Below are positions 1 to 12,291 of a stretch of DNA of 64,000 bases, piece after piece (within the stretch, counting starts at the first letter, position 1; every line of letters starts with the position of its first letter). The notes under the pieces were generated by a model, which saw nothing but the letters and a program-made list of their open reading frames with translations, was not told where the DNA came from and did not search any database. Made by a program: the position numbers and the translations under genes. Origin of the DNA: Persicaria tinctoria (taxonomy: Eukaryota > Streptophyta > Magnoliopsida > Caryophyllales > Polygonaceae); assembly GCA_037127255.1 (NCBI GenBank), contig JBANSL010000012.1:40973115-41037114 (forward strand). The letters are read 5' to 3'.

Positions 1-894
1 ACCGGTTGCTTAGGACTTAGGAGGGTTGGTTCCGCCATTCTACCAAGTACTTTGAGAATTTGTGTTATTTGTATGTTAAATTCATGCAGGACTAGGGTTG
101 CATATAGATGTAAGGGGTTGATAGGATTTGAGGAATGTCAATCTATATAAACCAAAGTCGGAATAACATTAAATTGAATTAGAACAACTAGAAATCAAAC
201 CAATGATCTTGAATCACAACTATTGATGGGAATTACAGATGAAGCGCTTTACTCCTATTGATAAACCAAATCGCGACCACTCATCTCTTTATTTTCCTTG
301 CATTATATCTTACTTCTCAATTGTGTTATTTAGTTATTTTAATTAGCATAAAAACACATCTAAACGTTATCTCTACGTGGGTTCGACTCCTTACAAATAA
401 CTGAAATCGAGACCATCAAAACCCAAACCCAATCCAACCCAAATGACCAAATCATTAGACAATAGACAATACCCAAAACCTGAATGATTTGAAACCCGAA
501 TATCCGAACTCGGGGAGATAGCCACCAATCTTATGTTTGATTCTGGAACACCCCTCCTACAATACAGGGAATCAAATTTATTTGACAAACATTTTTATAC
601 AAGCTAGCGACCCCAGAAGCGTAGGATTCAATTTCACTATGTACCACATACAACTTATTATCACAATATTACATTACATTTTTTATGACAAATGAATAGA
701 CCAACCTCATAAGTCATAAATGCATATTTAATGGGTGAACTCAACCACGTGAAACACAGCATGATAATTGATTAAACGACCTTGGTGTAGCCAAATCAAA
801 CCACAACGATGACTGTATGATGATGACTGTAGCAGCTTCGTATTTCATGTAAACACAAGCAGCTTACCTCCAGAATGCAACATACCATGTTTTC
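1..894. other. Intergenic DNA downstream of the adenylate kinase gene
   Basis: AT-rich sequence without a convincing reading frame, repeat or RNA gene. The part next to position 894 must include the 3' UTR of the minus-strand adenylate kinase gene. I see nothing else that can be supported. Confidence 0.5.
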
Positions 895-3800
895 TCAAGC
901 AGCAGCAGACTGTTCATGGTCCAGGTCATCAACGTTCAAAAGATGAAGCAATTTGGGCCAAGATTCCGGGATTCCCCCAGGAAGATCGAACTGTAACAGC
1001 TTGCCTTGTCTACGATAGAACTCCTCAACTGGTTCAGTCTGCAATAATTAGCTTACAGTTCAAAATGTGAATATGTGAATAACACAGGCAGGAACATCAT
1101 TTAAAGATGAGTTAACTTGTGTTTGTTATTGGTTTTGGTAATTTTTTCAGGTTTTGTGTGGAGCTGGCCTGATCGTTCTTCTCCAGCCGGGTTTAATCAA
1201 GGATATCTTGTCAGGACTTGTCAGATCGGCAATCTTATTAGAATATAAGTTGATGTTATTTAACAACTATAATCTTAACCACACAAGTCAAAGAAAGCAC
1301 TAAGTTTGAAAAAAAAACATACTGTCTCATGGTATATTTGAAGCCTTTTCTTCACAACTTCTTCTTCATCATCAGTCCGAGTAATAAGTTTTGATTCACA
1401 TTCTGGAGGAGGAAGAAGTGGAGACATATACAAAGCAGGGCCGCCATTGTCGTTCTTTAGGTCAATGCTAGCGACATTGAAGTTTCCACCACACTTGCTA
1501 CAAATCCTTCTTCCCAAACATTTTGCAATTAATGCCTCCTCTCTGAGCTTCAGATTGATAACTAAGTCTATATCAACTACCCCATCCAAAATTTCCTGGA
1601 AAAGTGCAAGATCAGACATGAGACTATTCAATGAGCAAGAGAACAAGAAAGGTACGATCAACCATCAACTGATTTCAACTATAAGCAGAAAACTCATATC
1701 TCAAACAAGATCAACCAAGAGTTCATATGATGCCAGTTAGTTAACGTACGATTTAATGTAGTTTTGACATTGCAATTATAAGCTTGTGATTCTACAATGA
1801 GTGAACTTACCTTTCTGAACAATCGCGATCTGTTTTCCTGAAAAGCAACATGTTCGAGTTGATGATGCTTAGCGTAACTGTTTGTAATAGCTGTTAATGT
1901 AAAGATTGGTTGCAGCAGATCAGCACTTTGATCATGAAAGCCTGCTGTTACAATCTTCATTAACTTGTGCAAGCTCCAAACAGGGTGCTCAGATATATTT
2001 TCGATAAACATTACAACCATTTTAATTGCATGCAGAAAAATAAATTAAGAGAGAGCAATGCAAAAAGGTCATTCTGCCTCAATTGATAACTTGGGATAGG
2101 TTGAAACACTATTTTGTTGTTCCTCAAACAATAAACTTAATGACAAGCTCGAAACCAAGCTTCATCCATAGAAGGAAGCATTGGCTTAATTGCTGTTATG
2201 TGACTCTTCGATTGGAGTTTTGTATCGCGTAACAAAGATTATTGCTAACCCACTCTGATAATATTCACTATGCAACTAACTAAATGCACAAAATGATGCA
2301 GGACACAGGTAAATCAAGATTCAAACCCCTAAATAAACAATAACTTGAAGACAGTCCTGTCTTAAGGAGTTTTAGTTCACGGTCCTCTAGAAGTTCATAA
2401 TGATCTTATTCCTTTTTATCAACTGAAACTCGGAACGAACATGATAATATAAAGGGCACTCACTCATGCAGACTCCTGTTAGTCTTGCAAGAAATATGAA
2501 AATAACCTATCTTATCAAAGTCACACCATCTTCAATTTGTGCATGCTACTTATTCAGGGATGCTGGTATTATTGACATGTTGGCCAGGATTTTGTGTGTT
2601 TAGGAGCTGCATTGGGAGATAATTATTCAGCATACCAGTTTGAAAACTGGATGCCCAAATCACCTCATACAAGTATATAACATAAATAAAAACATGAGCA
2701 TACATCTCGAGGGCCGGGATGTGGATTCAATGCCAAAATTAATCAAAATACCAACTACTGAATTAACAAGCTATGGAAACAACCAACTATGAAAGTAAAC
2801 AAGAATACATTATTTTACATGATGCTCACCGCTTGTCTTACAGTACGAGGAAAACCATCAAGAATAAATCCAGATACACCCTTGGATTGTCCATCTTCAA
2901 GATGTTTCGATAGGAGATCAAATATGATTTCATCTGGAACCAACTTGCCATGCTTAACAATTTCCGCAAGCTGCAATAGACACAGGATACGTTTGCTTGA
3001 TAAAAAGTGGTAGAAACTTAATTACAATTTCATCTGGAAGCAATTGGTTGTGCTTAACAGTTCCACACAAAGTTTAAAGAATATAATACCTTCAAAACTA
3101 ACCAGATCCTAGCATGTCTTACTCAACAAAACGGACAAATACAAAAGTTTGAGGAATATAATGCAGAGTTTTAATCCTAAGCCTTTATAACATTGACACC
3201 ACTTTGTCCTCTTATATATTAATCAAACGTCAAGAAATAGTACTCAAATTTATTTGAATATTGCTTCATATTTGAAACAGTCCTTGGACTTTCTCCTTGT
3301 CTAATAATGAGTAGCGAAATCCAATTCTACAACATGTTGAATGTCAGGTTTACGTTTCTTGTTTCTGCCTTTGCCAACAACCAATTCCACAACAGCCATG
3401 AAAAGGAAATAGAAAAGACTTTGTCAAATCTTAGCTCCAAATATTGGATCCTACTAATTTCCATTTTCAAACCAAAAACAACATCATCACTTCATCAACC
3501 CTTAAAAATGGATCCTTCATCACCTTAAAGTAAGGCAACATTTAAATACCCTATTTTAACAAGGAATCGGAGTGTTACTTGCCAAATTGATTAACTGTGA
3601 ACAAGATTCAAAGGTGCCCATATTAATACGGATAATGCATGAATTCCACAGAGATTGAAGAGCCAATGCACATTTGAAATGCTACCACTCCGTTTAAATG
3701 AATATCTCTATCCAGTTTTCAAAAGCACAAATCCCGATTTCCACCATCAATCTCTCTGAGATGGGACAGAAGATATATATCCTCACGAAATCAGAAACGC

Positions 3801-4204
3801 GACACATAGTTTCATCTCCAATTTAGTTTGCAAAGTCAAAAGTAGGAGCAGAGAACAAAAGAAGCAAAATAAAAAGTCAGAGGATAGGCGGAGACCTTGG
3901 AAGCTAGAGGGCCAGAAGAGGAGAGCTCGTGGCGGACCAGATCACCAGTAGCGATATGAGGAACGCCAAGGAGGCGGGAGAGACGACTAGCGTAGGTGCC
4001 CTTACCGACGCCGGGACAGCCTAAAAACACCCAATGGATCTTCCTCTTCTCTCCTTCCTCATCGCTGCCATTAGTGGCGGTAACAGAAGCGGAACCGGCG
4101 GGAATGCAGCGATCCGTGGAAAAAGAGGCTCGATAGGCCATGGAAGAGAAGATAGAGGTCGGGATCGAAGGCCTCGGGCGAAGGAATCTGGATAAAACTG
4201 CCAT
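895..4204 (-). CDS. ADK: Adenylate kinase, plastid/mitochondrial type (four exons)
   Basis: Exons on the minus strand are 4204-3896, 2970-2830, 1595-1323 and 1038-895. All introns are phase 0 and GT-AG, giving 288 aa. The enzyme interconverts ATP + AMP and 2 ADP. Residues 1-55 are Ser/Arg-rich and look like an organelle transit peptide. The P-loop GCPGVGKGT is at about 62-70 and the AMP-site segment [10 protein letters not shown] follows. Exon 2 carries [10 protein letters not shown]. Exon 3 holds the LID region with a CSKC pair and [12 protein letters not shown]. Exon 4 ends with [15 protein letters not shown]. Length and order match the plant chloroplast adenylate kinase close to Arabidopsis At2g37250 (about 284 aa), from memory. 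The ATG at 4204 is the first in frame and precedes the transit peptide. The gene looks intact and shares its promoter region with the divergent NUFIP gene. Plastid versus mitochondrial targeting cannot be settled by eye. Confidence 0.95.
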
Positions 4205-4538
4205 GGCCGGCGACCGAGAGAGGGGTCAGAGGGAGAGAATTGAGGCGGTCTGGTTTTTATAAAAGAAAAAGGGAAATTTGGCGTGGTCAAAGAACGGAGT
4301 ATTATCCATTATCCTTGTCGGTTCAACCCGACCCGCAACTCTTCGGGACAAAGTGACAAACCAGCCAACTCTCGGGCCCTTTCTCCCGCGTTAACATTTG
4401 AGGGTTCCACTCAACTCTGCCTCTGCAGTAGCCCAAAGTACTTGACAAACCCTAAAATCCCTCCAATTTGATGATTACTTGAGCAGCTCTTCTCAATCCT
4501 GACTCTTCAGTCACCTTCTTCCACTTCCGACTCCAAAG
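4205..4538. promoter_or_regulatory. Bidirectional promoter between ADK and NUFIP
   Basis: Only 334 bp separate the two divergent start codons, so both genes must be transcribed from this interval. It is more GC-rich than the introns, has no clear TATA box for either gene and contains a telo-box near the NUFIP side. This fits a housekeeping promoter. Transcription starts cannot be placed by eye. Confidence 0.7.
4447..4455 (+). promoter_or_regulatory. Telo-box (AAACCCTAA)
   Basis: A perfect AAACCCTAA lies about 85 bp upstream of the NUFIP start codon. Plant telo-boxes are known from promoters and leaders of ribosome-biogenesis and translation genes, which fits a snoRNP assembly factor. Function here is inferred. 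Confidence 0.6.
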
Positions 4539-7500
4539 ATGCTTCCTTTCTACCCTTACATCGCCAACCAAGGCAACGGAGCTCCCAACGCCTCCCTCCC
4601 TCAACAGGTCTCCTCCCTCTCTCACGTTCCAAGATACCGTTTCGATTTTTCAAGTAATTTTGCATTTCGTCTGTTGATTACGAGTCTTACCTTCTAGGTT
4701 TTGTTTGAATTTGTTGTATCATCCACTAGGGTACTGGAAATCAGAGTAATGGAATGCCAAATTTCATGCCACTTCAAGGACAACCTCAATTGGGGTTTAA
4801 CCCAAACCCTCAAAATCCACCTCCCTTCAACAACCCCAATTCTGTATTGGGGCAGGGAAATCAGAGTTTTACGCAGAACAATCACCAGGGTAACTCCCTT
4901 CTGGGTTCTGCTCCTGGTATGCCTCAGCAAACACATGGTGGTTTTGGTCCACAAAACTTAAATGCCTTTGCAGGTTTGCCTTTGAATGGGCCTGTTGAAA
5001 ATTTGGTTGCACAAAATTTGCTCTCTGGGTTGCTTTCAAGCGGTTCTATGAATGGTTTAAACCCTAATGCTGCTCTGGTGAATGCCCAATTAGCCTGGCA
5101 GAACCAGTTACAGTGTGTAAATCAGCTTCTTAGTATGGCGCTGCTGAATCCTTCACAACTGGGTTCTTTCAATCCAATGGTTGCATGTGGGAATCAAGTA
5201 GCACAAGGGGTGATTCCTCCTACGAATGGGGCTTTTTATGGAAATCCGCAGCCGGGTCTGCTCCAACCCAATGGGTTCGGGCAACAGGCTAATATGCAGC
5301 ATAACACGTTCCCTCCTATGGTGGATGGGAATGCATTAAAGCAGTTTCCTGCAACAAGTCAACAAATACAGATGAATTCTCTTGCAGCATCAAGTTCTGG
5401 ATCATCTCTACCACATAATGGTCAAGCTATGAGTCCTCAGGTAGCTTTTAAGTCTTATTGTTGTTTACTGTCTTCAACTCTTTTTAGATTTCTTAGTTGG
5501 CCTTGCTTCAGGTCAAAAGTTAAGTTTCTTTCTCATGATCTCTTAATACTATGTTATTCATAATAAATGGATGATTAGGCATGACTCCATCCTGCACCTA
5601 AGCTCAAGAATTTGCAATTTGTTATCCCTATGTCTTCAATATCAATTAAAGCCTAAGCTAGTTTTATTTTCAAAATCTTTGGTGTACACTTATGTCTTAG
5701 GTTGTTGCTGTGGGGAAGATATTTTTAAATCATTATGCATATTTAATAGAAGTTGATGAAAGCTGAATATTGTGCATATGGCCTTGTTTTATGAGATTTG
5801 ATTCATACTGTCTATCTTCCCTTGTTTTCTTGGGAGGGGAGTTCGGATTGCACTCTGCTCTGCATTTTCCCTTGCTGCTGAAACACCTCTTCCCTTTTAA
5901 GCGAGGAATTTCAGTCAAATTTAATAGTCATTAACTACAGGGAAACAGGAGCAGGATGAATCTTTCAACTCCAAATCACAAACAAAATAATAATTTTAAC
6001 CGGGATAACAAGGCAGGGGCATCTACTTGGAGGTATTATGCACGCAATATTGTTTATTATTTTCCATGTCTGGGTTAATTTGGGATTGTACTTGGATTAT
6101 GATTATGGTTTTCACTTGGGCAGGCCTCAGAAGGCACAGAATCAGTATCCTCAGAAAACGAATGGAAAACAGAAGTTTACTAATGAAAGTAGTGAAAAAG
6201 GTTTGTGGTGTAAATAGCTTATTTTTATCAATTATTTTCATGCTTATTGTCATGATTGGTGATTATTGCGTCATACATCAAGCTTTGTAATTTGTGTGAA
6301 GTCCCACATAATCTAATGGATTAGACTATTTATAGAACTTCACAAGAGATGAACTTGTGTATGTAGTCTCTGTGTTAATATCTTCTTGTATAGGGACTTT
6401 TCATTTTGCATTTTTAATCTAAGTAGTCATAAATTATAATGTGTCTAGACCTAGTAGTGTTTATCAGCTATCCCACTTGCAACTGTAGAAGAGTGATTAG
6501 ACTGAGTTATTTTGGTTAGTATTTTCGAAGTAAAAAGATTCCCTCTAAGTGTTATTTGTCGCCATGTGACATGCTGCTTTTTTTAAGGGAATAATTTGAT
6601 GTTTTCAAATATACACATTGCTATTTGGTTGCCCTATCTATTCAGCAGCTGGGGGTTATTAGTGTCATGCTGTCGTGAATAATACGAGAATTCCTTTTTG
6701 TTTTTATGCTGTCACTTATGAGTTGCAAAACATATACTAAGAGATCGATTGTTTCTTATGTTGTTTTCATGAGGAACAGGCAATATAAAGGATGGTGGCA
6801 CGGAACTTGTAAATAGTTCTAGAAATGATTCAAAAGGTGGTAAGCGGAGGTAATTTTCCTCCCCGGCAAACTTGTATGATATCTGCTCCTGAAATTATAA
6901 ATTTCTCAGTTTAAGACTTATTTTTGCCTTCCGATTCCAAATGTTGTGGCTCTGGTTTCATCTAAATGTTTCGTCCTTGAGATTCTAATTTCTTTTGCTT
7001 TTTCACCTACATGTTTTATATCCATTTCACATTTACGACTCGTTTTCAAGAGAAAAAAACATATGAATTTACATTGTAATATTTCAAGTCAATACTGACT
7101 AATGACTATACACTGGTGTTACCGTGTTAGTTAGAATTGCGAAGCTTGCCTAGTTTCATTCACTTCCCTTGCTTAATGAAGAATAGTAGGACACTTCTAT
7201 ATTTTGTTTGCCTTCAATGTTTTTCCTTTCAAATGCAGCGCGCTTGTGATGCAATATTCAGAGAAAGAAATCCAGCAGTGGAGAGAAGAAAGAAGGAAAT
7301 ATTATCCTACAAATGCAAATGTACAAAAGGTTTGTATGAATTGCTAATGTTCTTTGTGAAAGCTGTAGATTTGTGCCATCTAATAATGATTGCTCCTCTT
7401 TCCCACCAGAAGCAGCTTCGCGATGGAAAAAGATCCAGTGATGCTGAGCAAGAAGCAGAACTACGACGGCAGGTACATAAGCATAACTGCGATCCGCGAG

Positions 7501-8734
7501 GAGAAATGTCTACATCCAATGTGGATTCCACATATGAGTGTTCTTGGGACAACAATTCATTTAGCCTGTCTGGTTTATGGTTACCCCTTTACAACGTGAA
7601 AACTGTTGTGGTGAAGTGGGAGCGAGAGAGGATAGTGAGACATGAAATTCATACTCGCTATTTCTTAAACTGTTAACCCTTTAGTCAAGTATGCAAGTGT
7701 TAAAGATCTGGATATACTGTGCCATTGGGTAGTTGGTTCTAAGCTTTGGGAAGAGAATAATAGTTTAAGATAGAATATAAAAAACATCAAAGGCAATAGC
7801 CTTTTACATGGTAAACATAATTGGAAAGTTGAACACTGAATGATGGCTTTAGATGAGCTGTGACCAAGCAGTATGCGTGTCACACACATTGTCTTTACAT
7901 GTTGACAATTTCGTCGAAGAATGTTCTGTATCCATCCCACTCTAGAGCACAAGACTTTTAGTGTCTATTGTGTTTCAAAATTCAAACTTCAATAGTTGAA
8001 TGTTCACTTCAAAATCTGTATCTAAAATCTCCAAATTTCAAGATATATTAACTCTGTTGGGCCATAATTTGATATTCTTTCAGCTGCTTTCGGTAGTCTT
8101 TCATCTATACTTGTAGCTATTTCCCAGTATGATAAACTAAACTTACTTTGTACTCTACTGGATGTCTTTGCAGCAACTAAAGAATATACTGGCAAAACAG
8201 GCCGAGATGGGTTTTGAAGTTCCAGAAATCCCACCACATTATTTAGCAGATACAGAAGCCAAAGAACATGGAAGTGATCAGAGGAAAAGGCCATTCAGAC
8301 AAAATGAGCGTTTTCAGAACCGGTTTAACAAAAGAGGAAGGTTTGATCGTAGTGAGCCCTTCAAAGCAAGGGGGCCAGTGGACAAGAAGCCATTCCAAAA
8401 GCATGCACATTTTGCTTCAAAACAGGGGAGACAAGATGAAAACGGCACATGGAAGACTCATCAGAACACAAGGAAGCCAACGCTTCTGGAGAAGCTTATG
8501 AAAGAAGATCTAAAGAGAGACAAATGCCACCTGCTGCAGGCTTTTAGGTTCATGGTGATGAACTCATTTTTCGAAGATGACAGGAAGCCCTTGAAGTTCC
8601 CTAAGGTTACGGTGAAAGAAACATCATCCCAGCTGGCTGAACTGGCCAAGATTGAAGAATTGGATGCTATTGAAGACATTTATGATGATGAAACTGTAAA
8701 GGATGAGGCTGAAGAAGGCGAGCTTACGGAGTAA
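4539..8734 (+). CDS. NUFIP: NUFIP1-domain box C/D snoRNP assembly factor (eight exons)
   Basis: Exons are 4539-4607, 4730-5440, 5941-6032, 6124-6200, 6780-6849, 7239-7329, 7410-7472 and 8174-8734. Every junction has GT-AG and keeps frame, giving 577 aa. The N-terminal half (about 1-260) is low-complexity and rich in Asn, Gln, Pro and Gly. Exon 6 carries the NUFIP1 core, YSEKEIQQWREERRKYYPT, at about residues 346-364. The C-terminus is basic with RGRFDR-like stretches, then TLLEKLMKEDLKRDKCHLLQ, and ends in an acidic tail. NUFIP is a nuclear scaffold that brings box C/D snoRNP proteins together with the R2TP/HSP90 machinery. The first ATG at 4539 is followed at once by coding sequence and the stop is TAA at 8732. 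The gene appears intact. Exon 2 has no conserved domain, and small alternative exons cannot be excluded. Confidence 0.9.
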
Positions 8735-9378
8735 TCGTTGAAGGTTTTCCCTGTTGTATGTATGATATCCAGAAACGTGGTGATTATTTTGAATTTTGCA
8801 GGGTTCTTAATCACAAGTTTCTAGTGAAAATGACATAACAAGACCTTTATGGATAAAACAAGCATGCATTTGTGTTCTAATGTCTTAACAACTTGGCAAT
8901 TCCAGGTTGTGTTGAGATCAGACCTGATCGTGGGTGGCTTCGGCCTGGCGTTACACACATACGGGCACGGCTTTACATTCCAATCAAGTTGTGACATTTA
9001 CATAGCGTATGTTGAGGAAATTCACCTAGTTATTTAGGCTTTCCAGTGCTCTCTCTCTTTTATGGAACCGTGAAGAATTTGGCCAACTGCAAGGGCAGTC
9101 AACCAAGAGCGTCCCAAATCGAGAAAAGACCGAACGGGGGGAGATCAAGTTAGAGTAAGGGACTGGACGTGAGACAGAAGGTCCGCAACACGATTAGCCT
9201 CCTCACTGTTGTTGCTCTTATAATTTGTATCAATCGGTTTTATTTATTTATTTATTAAAAAAGAGAGTAATTCGATCCATCAAATATGTCTAGTGTATTT
9301 AAGAGACTGAAAATCGTTCGAAGGATTAAACATTATGCAAAACACATGATAACAATAGACATAAGTGGAAAACCAAAT
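8735..9378. other. 3' UTR and intergenic DNA after NUFIP
   Basis: Holds the NUFIP 3' UTR and AT-rich spacer, including a short TTTA run near 9240. No further gene is visible. It is the last non-repetitive stretch before the transposon zone. Confidence 0.5.
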
Positions 9379-9519
9379 AAAATGAGAATCATTGTAATTA
9401 AAGGAGATACACTCAAACTGAAAAAGAAGACGTTGGTGATTAGGGATTGATAGCTTGTCTTTCTACGGACAGTTTTTTATTTTTCGTTTTGACTTTTTTT
9501 GTTACTCTCTTAATTTTAG
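9379..9519. repeat. 141-bp segment duplicated at 25,014-25,154
   Basis: Nearly identical to 25,014-25,154 (I see about one difference). In both places it is followed by the same element-terminus sequence. It starts GAGAATCATTG and ends with a T-rich stretch before GGGG. It either belongs to the transposon beyond its apparent terminus or is flanking DNA carried with it. Confidence 0.75.
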
Positions 9520-9760
9520 GGGGTTGTTCGTTACACCGCTAATTTTTACTGGATACACCGCTAATCTACGCATAAAGTTGTGGAACGAAATACGCATTCT
9601 GTTGCGTAAATCGGCAGGGGGCAGGTCAAACAGGGTGTTTGATACAGTTTTACTACGCATAATGTTGCGTAACTAGGGGACACTGTTTACAAGTCCGCCA
9701 AACAAGGTCTGACGGTGGTGTTTTGTTCCGCAATACGATGCGGACCTAAGGCAACAGGGA
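9520..9760. mobile_element. MULE-type terminus with three CGCA-N6-TGCG dyads
   Basis: Begins GGGGTTGTTCGTTACACCGC and repeats TACACCGCTAAT within 30 bp. Three 18-bp dyads follow: 9591-9608 (TACGCATTCTGTTGCGTA), 9654-9671 (TACGCATAATGTTGCGTA) and 9727-9744 (TCCGCAATACGATGCGGA). A related terminus starts the PMD-MULE at 60,048. No gene is attached here, so it is a fragment. The right limit is not defined. Confidence 0.6.
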
Positions 9761-10022
9761 TTTGCCGTATGACAGACATTGTACTCCTTACCTGATAATC
9801 GGTAAAATAACTGTAGTTATGTTAGTTAAAGAATACTTCATTGAGAACGTGACACATTCATAGAAAGTCATAAATAATCCTTAAAATAAGTGTATTGAAT
9901 TGTAGTTTTAATAAACAAAAGTCGGAAGGGACGAGTAACACATCGGAATATCACAGGTAGAACAGGGGGGGTCCATCTCGAAGTCGGAAAGGAGGGTATT
10001 GGTTGATTTTTTCTAGAAACGG
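9761..10022. other. Unassigned AT-rich sequence
   Basis: Lies between the MULE terminus and the retroelement polyprotein tail. I recognise no gene or repeat in it. Confidence 0.4.
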
Positions 10023-10229
10023 TTGATCCCAACCAACAACGCTCTTTTGTCGGTGTCGATACCTGATGCAGTGCAATTATCGATGACTCTTGATGACATT
10101 GAGGACAACATGAAGGTTCCATTCGATGGTCCTGTCACTCGTGCAAGGGCCAAGAAGATTCAAATTGCAATTAAAGCCTTTCTTGTCCGTCACCATGGAA
10201 CTTTAGAGCAAGGGTTCAGGCCACCCTAG
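10023..10229 (+). pseudogene. C-terminal tail of a Ty3/gypsy polyprotein
   Basis: An open frame of about 68 codons contains DGPVTRARAKKIQIA. The G-P-[VMI]-T-R-A-R-A-[KR] signature is the usual C-terminal tail of plant gypsy polyproteins, just before the 3' LTR. It has no start and no integrase in front, so it is a truncated remnant. It lies upstream of the LTR whose downstream side carries PBS and gag. Confidence 0.6.
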
Positions 10230-10234
10230 ATCAC

Positions 10235-11293
10235 TTGGCTCAAGGTTACACCACCAGCACAAGAAGTGAGTTTGCGTCCACACACGGAGCTCATGAAGAC
10301 TCGTCAGCACCCACCATGAACCAACCATACTCGGCTTGGTCTTGGATCACTCGACATTACCATGGGCCGAGTGGGCCTAGATCATTGTCGACAAAGATGG
10401 GCCGAGTTACTCTTGTGCATGGGCCGAGATATCTTAGTTAATTAATTATGTTATTATTTTATGCAACTTAGATAAATAAGGTGGAATTATTTATATCTCT
10501 TCTAGATATAATCCTTGGCCACCAAGTTATTAAACATTTATCTTTATTAGGAAATATTTATCTTAGGATATAATAAATCTATTCAAACCCATTTCCTTTG
10601 CAAGGAAGGATTGGTTAGATCTCCCATAGCTTTTCTATGTATATTCATGTCATGCACTTTGAATTAATTAGATTGAATTAGAATTGAGAACCCCTTTATG
10701 GATTAAAGGGTTCTTGGTTATCAATCCCAAAACACTATCATCACTTTTGTTCTTGAGACTTTCGGCAACACAATCACCATCCCCTCCCTGTTTTCGTCGA
10801 CATCGAGCACAAGCCAAACCCTTGAACCTGTCGCAAGAAGAAGGCCGGACATCGGCAGCGCTCGCCAGGACATCCGCTTCCAGCGAGGGCGCGCCCAGGC
10901 CTTGCGCGCATAGGCGCCCAGCGTCGATCGTTCCTGCGCTCTCGTCTTCGCTCCCGCGCACATCTCTCGCCATCACTCTCGCTCCCAGCAAGAGAAGTCT
11001 CCGCGCGCCTGCACCTGCACACCCTGAGGACCCGTCCTGTGTGCCCAGCAATCACGCGCATCCACTTCCGCTTCTCTCTCGCTGACCTTGTTTCGTTTCT
11101 GTCGCTATTTCATAGTTAGAAATTGCTGAAAATTTACCAAGTCTTAAACTGTCGCTATTTCAGAAATTTAATTACTTGTTTAAATTGTTCCCAATCAGGA
11201 GATATCAAAGAGCATTGCAAGATCAGACAAATATACGGCGTGGTTCTTGATCTTGAGCCCACAGGCGAAGGATCGGGTATCTCAAACGTATCA
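10235..11293 (+). repeat. Probable LTR of the Ty3/gypsy element (left edge uncertain)
   Basis: Inferred from position: it follows a polyprotein tail and is followed two bases later by a primer-binding site. The right edge ends in ...TATCA at 11,293. AT-rich U3-like sequence occupies about 10,440-10,680 and a GC-rich region about 10,850-11,080. I found no second LTR copy, so the left edge is a guess anywhere in 10,230-10,480. Confidence 0.45.
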
Positions 11294-11295
11294 AG

Positions 11296-11305
11296 TGGTA
11301 TCAGA
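11296..11305 (+). other. Primer-binding site, initiator-Met tRNA type
   Basis: TGGTATCAGA matches the first 10 bases of the common plant retroelement PBS complementary to the 3' end of tRNA-iMet. It lies two bases after the inferred LTR end, and gag follows about 1 kb downstream. Confidence 0.6.
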
Positions 11306-12291
11306 TATCAGGTTAATGCAAGTTCTTTACTCTCTTGATTTCTTATTTGAGTGATTTATTTTTCGTGCCTATTTTTCACCATAGCCGCTGCATAAAAGTT
11401 AAATCTTTATTATTCACCCATAAAAATTGGCACTTTATTTTTGTTATTCTTTGTTTGGATCTTTATTTTCGAAGATATTGAGTTCTTGACTGCAAGTTTT
11501 GATCTTTTATTCCTAGTTGCTACATATCATGCATATGGCTGTGATTCTTGGATTAAAAGCATTATATAAACTTGTACCACTAAAGAACCCAAATTTCTCC
11601 AGTTTCTAGCCTATTTCCGTTATTTTCCTTATTTTTGCTTACTTTTAGATCATCGTAGCTTGTTATTTTTATTTTTTTTCTCTTGCTCTTATTTTCGGTT
11701 ACTGCACATATATTACAACAGCCATTTATTAGTTAAAAAAAAAGCATTCTTTCATCTTAAATTGTTGATTTAGTAACTCTTCCTTGTTATTTCTTTCTTG
11801 CTACATGTTAGATGATCTGATCGGTTTTAAGCATTACAAAAGAACCCTACTTTGTGTGATTTTGTGTTGTGCCGACACTGGAGCCTTGGTCACACCCCTC
11901 TTTTTCTGAACCGTGTTGTAACCGTCAGATAATAGTTGACGGAGTGTGTGCACTTGATTGCCCTTGTGATTGCTATTGTCGATTATTACACATTCATATT
12001 ATTCAAGCATCACATTGTAGATCTTATTCTATACACATTAAGCCGCTTGTTTATACTTGTTATCCTTGATATCCGACTTGTGGCTGATTTAATTTGCAAT
12101 TTTGATTATTACTTGTTGTCTTCAATATTGCAAAATTCTTTGTCCAGGGGAATTGCTTGAATATAGTGCCTTGTTTTTCTCGCTCTTTGATTTCTAAAAC
12201 TTAAATCACTCTTAGGAATCACTAGAGCTTGCATTACTTGGTTTCTGGTCTTTGCTTCGGTTACTTGTTGCTCTTTTGATATTGTAGGAAC
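11306..12291 (+). other. Untranslated leader of the gypsy element
   Basis: About 1 kb of T-rich sequence between PBS and the first gag ATG, with no long reading frame. A long leader is normal in large plant gypsy elements. No other feature is seen. Confidence 0.5.

Noticed and set aside
1694..2020. 108-codon minus-strand frame inside the adenylate kinase gene
   Set aside because: Lies in the intron between exons 2 and 3, which join in frame without it. No conserved motif.
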